NCBI GenBank assembly: GCA_045593985.1
Contig: JAZNXR010000115.1
Span: forward strand, 1 to 19,955
From: Colimorpha_A sp045593985
GTDB lineage: Bacteria > Bacillota > Clostridia > Oscillospirales > CAG-272
Direction: 5' to 3'
Length of the DNA: 19,955 nucleotides
Shown here piece by piece: positions 16,701 to 19,955 of this stretch. The position numbers and the translations under genes were made by a program. How positions within the stretch are numbered: the first letter of the stretch is position 1; every line of letters starts with the position of its first letter. Below the pieces are notes generated by a model. The model was not told the DNA's origin and searched no databases. It saw only the letters and a program-made list of their open reading frames with translations.

Positions 16701-16829
16701 CTTAACTTCAACTACTTCGACGTAACGGTTGAAGAGCTTGGCGATACGGTAGTTGCCCGCCTCGGATACGTTGTACTCAACGCAGAGGGCGAGGTTGTAA
16801 TTAACAGCGGAGAGGAGGGAAATGAATAA
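13734..16829 (+). CDS. Large exported DUF5696-type protein, possible carbohydrate-active enzyme
   Basis: A 1031-residue secreted protein. A signal peptide covers about 1-31 (ending VFGA|EE). The first half (about 35-540) is rich in beta strands. About 550-900 alternates strands and helices like a barrel fold, with acidic residues at likely strand ends (NLVFKLTG, IYLDADFAY, GLALASLGSD, DIMMDGGNAY, PFFAIVYHGY). Residues about 905-955 form a very charged Glu/Lys helix, and a small C-terminal beta domain follows. I assign DUF5696 from overall resemblance and context; it has no assigned activity that I know of. The ATG at 13734 is chosen because AAGGAGAG (13720-13727) lies 6 nt away, while the ATG at 13728 directly abuts it. 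The stop overlaps the next start as TAATG, so translation is coupled to permease pair 2. No lipobox or transmembrane anchor is visible. Confidence 0.75.
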   Translation: MNIYKKFLSAVMAFCMLLGTLSVLSMLPVFGAEENENTQEPINATDFFNLAFNSKEEKVASMDKMAERYGYQLYAEPLTGEVAIVNTQTGDILMTNPYGVGNFKAADAVKKTLLSQVIINFQSVDGIITARDMTSFESAAELRQIKVKPIKNGVRVEYVIGKQETRYIFPNQIEKSRFEEEILAKIPYDPDNFNAATATYEEKQARLHYTKIKAAYQLKDPSDTTLPEAIIAAMLVQYPVLDKTSEIGKNSPVEALYVFNTNANMKLKNEIEFIIKQYCPNYSFEDRQADHELCKYEEKSENPVQFRVSLEYYIDETGLRVRIPANGIRYDQSSYQLNKIICLPYMGAADSQFTGYTMFPDGSGALTRFEDVKASGQSFSFFAIPYGQDYVYRTMKIGKNLMPMRMPVFGLVEDTEYTTSDSATGDSSTYVRKSGFLAIIEEGDALAMIRAKHGEKGHEYYSIQIELDPRPKDTFSLSSIVSVGGNGSITAVSDRKYTGNFTIRYIMLSDLEYCKANGIDTTGCYDTSYIGMAFAYRQRLMDTGALSGETVEAGDIPLYIESLGAMDVQEKFLSIPVTVKKALTTFTDIKSMHSELGEEGITNLVFKLTGFMNGGLKSTLANQIDVEKVVGGNKGLSNLQSYANEKGFEIYLDADFAYTYKDKLFDGFNRRKEAVRAIDDRFVQKQEYDAVLQKFTSTGMLVIAPSSFESIFGKLNADAKKLNLKGLALASLGSDLSSDFDEDEPYNREDSKRQVLDTLAKVREAGYDIMMDGGNAYAVGYAKHLLNIPLVSSRRAQSSEAIPFFAIVYHGYLSYAGAPTNMAGDINYEILKILENGANPYFILVYRNEEKLKLDKTLSKYFSISYKNWKEDIIETYTALNAALSPVKNSPIINHEFLTGMRVPTEAELEADRLEKAEAEKEQAEKDKLDKEDADRENALKDHLGNNYIENEKEESGDATVTAPAAPSKYFVDNGMIVKVTFENGYSFILNFNYFDVTVEELGDTVVARLGYVVLNAEGEVVINSGEEGNE

Positions 16830-17866
16830 TGACTGGCAGAAAAAGCACAATGTCGGGCGGAGCTGTGGCAAGAAGCGGTAGAAATACCGTGAGGCGCAGA
16901 ACAAGAAAACGCAGAAAGGCCGCTTCGCTTGATAGGAAAAAGGCAAGAGCAGGCTGGTTGTTTGTTCTTCCCTTCATAATCGGACTTATTCTTATATATT
17001 TCCCGATCGTAATTGACTCGCTCAATTACAGCTTTAACGAGATCAAGCCGATTCCCTTCACGCAGGGTGGAGGCTACCGTCTCGAGTTTGTCGGACTTAA
17101 GAATTACCGAATCGCACTTACCGAAGATTCGGAATTCTCGGAAATTCTTATAAAGGGTATCGGAGATCTCGTATTCGACATTCCGGCAATAGTAATCTTC
17201 TCGCTTTTCGTTGCAGTTCTTCTTAATAAGAAGATTTTGGGACGTGCAGCGTTCCGCGCGATATTCTTCGTTCCTGTCATTCTTTCAACAGGACTTATAA
17301 ACGAAATATCGGGACTTGCATCAGCAGGTCAGGAATTCATGAGCTCGGCAGGAACGGTCGATGACGGTTCGGGAGAGATAGCCTCGGGCGGAGCTTCCCA
17401 GATCGTTTCGATCACCGACTTCAAGTGGCTGTTCGAGAACATGCAGGTAGGTAAGGAGCTTCTCACCTACGTTACTTCGATCGTAAACGACATCTATAAC
17501 ATTATCAACCGCTCGGGCGTACAGATGCTTATATTCCTTGCAGGTCTTCAGTCTATCTCCCCCGCAATCTACGAGTCTTGCTCGATAGACGGTGCAACAG
17601 GCTGGGAAACCTTCTGGAAGATAACCTTCCCGATGATAAGCCCGATGATTCTCGTAAACTCGATATATACGGTCATTGACTCCTTTACGTCAAGTGACAG
17701 CCAGATCATGACGTATATTCAGTCGAAATACGGTGATATTGCAAACGGTGGAGGACGAGAAGTAGCAACCGCAATGTCCTGGATCTACTTCTTGCTTGTT
17801 ATTGTAATGATTGCTCTGGTAGCGGGAGCCCTTTCGGCTTACGTCTTCTATCAGAGACGTGATTAA
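16829..17866 (+). CDS. Sugar ABC transporter permease, MalF/UgpA-like, with Arg-rich N-terminus and enlarged loop (pair 2)
   Basis: A 345-residue permease starting within the upstream stop codon (TAATG), with GGAGGG 9 nt upstream. Residues 4-41 are a strongly basic cytoplasmic tail (TVRRRTRKRRK). Membrane segments begin at about 42-63. The coupling loop reads YESCSIDGATGWETFW then FP at 267-268: the Gly and hydrophobic-Pro positions are kept, but the EAA core is ESC. Between two membrane segments, residues about 161-228 form a long Ser/Gly-rich extracellular segment (SAGTVDDGSGE) absent from the pair-1 partner. This looks like a docking surface for a large partner. Related proteins are LplB-like permeases for complex sugars. 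Function as a permease is secure; the cargo is not. Confidence 0.88.
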   Translation: MTGRKSTMSGGAVARSGRNTVRRRTRKRRKAASLDRKKARAGWLFVLPFIIGLILIYFPIVIDSLNYSFNEIKPIPFTQGGGYRLEFVGLKNYRIALTEDSEFSEILIKGIGDLVFDIPAIVIFSLFVAVLLNKKILGRAAFRAIFFVPVILSTGLINEISGLASAGQEFMSSAGTVDDGSGEIASGGASQIVSITDFKWLFENMQVGKELLTYVTSIVNDIYNIINRSGVQMLIFLAGLQSISPAIYESCSIDGATGWETFWKITFPMISPMILVNSIYTVIDSFTSSDSQIMTYIQSKYGDIANGGGREVATAMSWIYFLLVIVMIALVAGALSAYVFYQRRD

Positions 17867-17880
17867 GGAGGGAAAAAGAA

Positions 17881-18918
17881 ATGAATAAAACTAACTCTCC
17901 GAAAATCAGAAAAGAATCGAAGAAGAAGATCAAGGTTGATTTTGAAAGAGCAAACTGGTGGACTCGTTTCCGCTTGAAGTATCTTACGGGAACGGCTCTC
18001 ATAAAGGGAGCAACCTGGCTTTTCAGATTCCTTCTTCTTCTCGGAATCTCCTACGTTATTCTCTTCCCGTTCTACACGAAGATCGCATCCTCGTTCATGG
18101 GACGTGAGGACTTTATCGACGTAACGGTTAAGCTCATTCCGAAAAGACCTACCCTTGATACATACAAGGCGGTAATAGTTGAGCAGAGATACCTCGAAGG
18201 ATTTATGGGAACGCTGACGATCTCGCTTATCTGTGCAGCCCTTCAGACGCTTGTCTGCGCGCTGATCGGCTACGGCTTTGCGAAGTATAAATTCAAGGGC
18301 TCGAAGCTTCTCTTCGCCCTCGTTATATTCACGATGGTAGTCCCCCATCAGACACTTCGTCTTTCGCTCACTATGAAGTTCCAGAACTTCGACTTCGGAT
18401 TCGGCAGCTTTGGATTATTGAAGCTGTTTGGCGCCAAGCCAATAGACTTAACGGAGACAATTACACCGCTGGTATTCTTGTCGTCAACAGGTCTTGCCTT
18501 TAAGAACGGACTCTTTATATTCATGATGAGACAGTTCTTTGCAGGCGTTCCTGATGAGCTTGAGGAGTCGGCATATATCGACGGATATGGTCCCTTCAAG
18601 ACATTCTTCAAGATCATCATCCCGATTGCAGTTCCGATGCTGATAACGATATTCCTCTTCTCCTTCGCATGGCAGTGGACGGATAACTTCTATGTCGAGA
18701 TCTTCGGACTGAACCGAAACAAAGACCTTGTGCTTCTGAACGATATAAAAGGCATACCGTCAATGCTGAAGATAAGGGACTTCCCGGGAGCAATGCTCTA
18801 TGAGTCGGCTGTTTACAGCACCGAGTCCATCCTCGTAATGCTTCCGCTCGTAATTCTTTATCTCTTCTGTCAGAAGTATCTCGTACAGGGTATCGAGCGT
18901 TCCGGTATCGTCGGATAA
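17881..18918 (+). CDS. Sugar ABC transporter permease, MalG/UgpE-like, long form (pair 2)
   Basis: A 345-residue permease, about 55 residues longer than the pair-1 MalG-type protein. It has a Lys-rich N-terminal tail (1-45), a first membrane segment at about 47-66, and the typical loop after it. The coupling loop is ELEESAYIDGYG at 226-237, then IIIP at 245-248, with ESA in place of EAA. Extra extracellular residues (about 168-196, FGFGSFGLLKLFG) separate two membrane segments. AAGGAGGG overlaps the previous stop and lies 8 nt before the ATG. It is the last gene of the operon, followed 13 nt later by a terminator. It should dimerise with the preceding permease. Confidence 0.9.
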   Translation: MNKTNSPKIRKESKKKIKVDFERANWWTRFRLKYLTGTALIKGATWLFRFLLLLGISYVILFPFYTKIASSFMGREDFIDVTVKLIPKRPTLDTYKAVIVEQRYLEGFMGTLTISLICAALQTLVCALIGYGFAKYKFKGSKLLFALVIFTMVVPHQTLRLSLTMKFQNFDFGFGSFGLLKLFGAKPIDLTETITPLVFLSSTGLAFKNGLFIFMMRQFFAGVPDELEESAYIDGYGPFKTFFKIIIPIAVPMLITIFLFSFAWQWTDNFYVEIFGLNRNKDLVLLNDIKGIPSMLKIRDFPGAMLYESAVYSTESILVMLPLVILYLFCQKYLVQGIERSGIVG

Positions 18919-18931
18919 TTCAATATTCAAT

Positions 18932-18969
18932 AAAAATCGACCGTATGGCAACATACGGCCGATTTTTTT
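18932..18969 (+). terminator. Intrinsic terminator of the transport operon
   Basis: AAAAATCGACCGTATG (18932-18947) and CATACGGCCGATTTTT (18952-18967) form a 16-position stem with one A-C mismatch and a GCAA tetraloop. A run of seven T (18963-18969) follows. It lies directly after the last permease gene. Confidence 0.92.
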
Positions 18970-19236
18970 GTTTTGTTTACGCATGAAGGTCGGCGGAAAA
19001 GCTCTTTCGCATTGAGTCGAGCAGCTTCCCGATATTGCCGAAAATGGCGATCGAATTTGTCAGATTCAGCCGACTAAAACTACCGTTTCGACCTTATTCT
19101 ACAAGGCTTTGTGCAATATGGTAAAATTTGCCACATAAACTTTGGCAAAATTTTTGCTTTTCCATATATTGCATTATTTGGTAAATTATGGTAATATAAT
19201 CTTGTAAATTCAATCAATAAACGGAGAGTGAAAACA
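18970..19236 (+). promoter_or_regulatory. Upstream region of spo0A
   Basis: No gene is seen. An inverted repeat TTTGCCA (19127-19133) - 9 nt - TGGCAAA (19143-19149) lies 47 bp upstream of a perfect -10 TATAAT (19195-19200). No good -35 box is found at 16-18 bp; TTGCAT at 19169 is 20 bp away. This suggests an activated or non-standard promoter. TTTGTCAGA near 19056 matches the 0A-box consensus TTTGTCGAA at seven of nine positions and could allow autoregulation. The ribosome binding site GGAGAG is at 19223-19228, 8 nt before the ATG. Confidence 0.45.
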
Positions 19237-19955
19237 ATGGAACAAAGCATCAAAATTCTCATAGCAGACGAAAACAGCGATTTCAGAAGAAGCTGCCGAT
19301 CAAACCTGATCGGCCTTGGCTTCAAGCGAATAGATGAAGCATCAAACGGCGAAGATGCGCTCTACAAAATTGATAAGTTTCATCCTGACGTGGTATTGAC
19401 CGACGTGTGGCTGTCGAAGCTCGATTGCACGCAGGTGATAAAAGGAACAGCGCTTCTCGATTTCGGCGCAGATGCAGCGCCGGGCTTCATTGTCTATTCT
19501 GTGGTGAACAACAGCGCCATCTTTGCCGAAGCGACCGAGGCAGGAGCAGATTACTGTATGCTTCGCCCCTTCGATTATAAACAGCTTTACGACCGAATTT
19601 TGCGCCTTTCGTCCTCCCGCAAAAAGCAGGGAGCTGCTCGCCGCAGCCCCGATATCGAAACGCAGGTAACGAAGGTGATTCACCAGATCGGTGTTCCTGC
19701 ACATATCAAGGGCTATCAGTATCTTCGCACCGCGATAATGATGACGGTAGAGGATTCCGACATTATAAATTCGGTTACGAAAATCCTGTATCCCTCTGTC
19801 GCAAAGAAGTACAGCACGACGTCCTCGCGTGTTGAGCGTGCAATTCGTCATGCGATAGAGGTCGCATGGGATAGGGGAGACGTTGAAACGCTTAATTCCT
19901 ACTTTGGCTATACTATCCAAAACAACCGAGGTAAGCCGACAAACAGCGAATTTAT
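19237..19955 (+). CDS. spo0A: Sporulation transcription factor Spo0A, 3' end outside window
   Basis: The first 239 codons are present and the reading frame runs off the window. The N-terminal receiver domain (about 1-122) has acidic pocket residues D11 and E12, phosphoacceptor D56 and S88 at the Ser/Thr position. The C-terminal DNA-binding domain (from about 145) is nearly textbook: VPAHIKGYQYLRTAI, ILYPSVAKKY, the recognition helix SRVERAIRHAIEVAW (197-211), and KPTNSEF at the edge. Spo0A is the phosphorelay-controlled master regulator of sporulation in Firmicutes. The receiver is atypical: the conserved Lys before Pro-Phe-Asp is Arg (R110 in LRPFD), and the MP after the phosphoacceptor is LS. 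The operon terminator upstream makes it a separate transcription unit. Confidence 0.93.
   Translation, partial: MEQSIKILIADENSDFRRSCRSNLIGLGFKRIDEASNGEDALYKIDKFHPDVVLTDVWLSKLDCTQVIKGTALLDFGADAAPGFIVYSVVNNSAIFAEATEAGADYCMLRPFDYKQLYDRILRLSSSRKKQGAARRSPDIETQVTKVIHQIGVPAHIKGYQYLRTAIMMTVEDSDIINSVTKILYPSVAKKYSTTSSRVERAIRHAIEVAWDRGDVETLNSYFGYTIQNNRGKPTNSEF

Noticed and set aside
15924..16946. Reverse-strand reading frame (340 codons) across the DUF5696 and permease junction
   Set aside because: It crosses two well-supported + strand genes and shows only low-complexity hydrophobic translation.

Overview
The window looks like a chromosomal piece of a Gram-positive, Clostridia-class Firmicute, probably an uncultured gut-type lineage near Oscillospirales or Christensenellales. 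The placement rests on a recognisable spo0A at the right edge, a Firmicute-type murI, strong AGGAGG-type ribosome binding sites, consensus sigma-A promoters and MalF/MalG-type permeases with no dedicated ATPase gene. It is an inference from gene content, not from a marker search. I saw no tRNA, rRNA, CRISPR array, insertion sequence or phage gene.

Layout. (1) 1-5063, + strand: the end of a GH78 alpha-L-rhamnosidase-like enzyme (its start lies outside the window), a GH2 beta-mannosidase-like enzyme 9 nt downstream, and a DEDDh 3'-5' exonuclease with a C-terminal zinc ribbon. (2) 5082-5115: a terminator shared with the convergent murI (5114-5902, - strand), which has a perfect-consensus promoter. 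(3) 5963-6632: a 670-nt non-coding stretch with palindromes, a tandem 9-bp GC repeat abutting a TTGACA-N17-TATTAT promoter, and a roughly 265-nt leader that can fold into a series of hairpins. (4) 6633-18918, + strand: one tightly packed seven-gene operon ending in a terminator at 18932-18969. (5) 19237 to the window end: spo0A, cut by the window edge.

The seven-gene operon is the most interesting part. It encodes a very large solute-binding protein with two carbohydrate-binding-like modules ahead of the binding domain, a MalF/MalG-like permease pair, an NHL-propeller/TPR/YIP1 membrane protein, a large exported protein of the DUF5696 type, and a second, different MalF/MalG-like pair with enlarged extracellular loops. 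There is no ATPase and no adjacent regulator. My reading is a surface-assembled machine for capturing, and possibly trimming and importing, a complex glycan or glycoconjugate. It would be powered by a shared MsmX-type ATPase encoded elsewhere. The rhamnosidase and mannosidase are the kind of enzymes that would degrade imported oligosaccharides, but they sit in a separate transcription unit and the link is only inferred.
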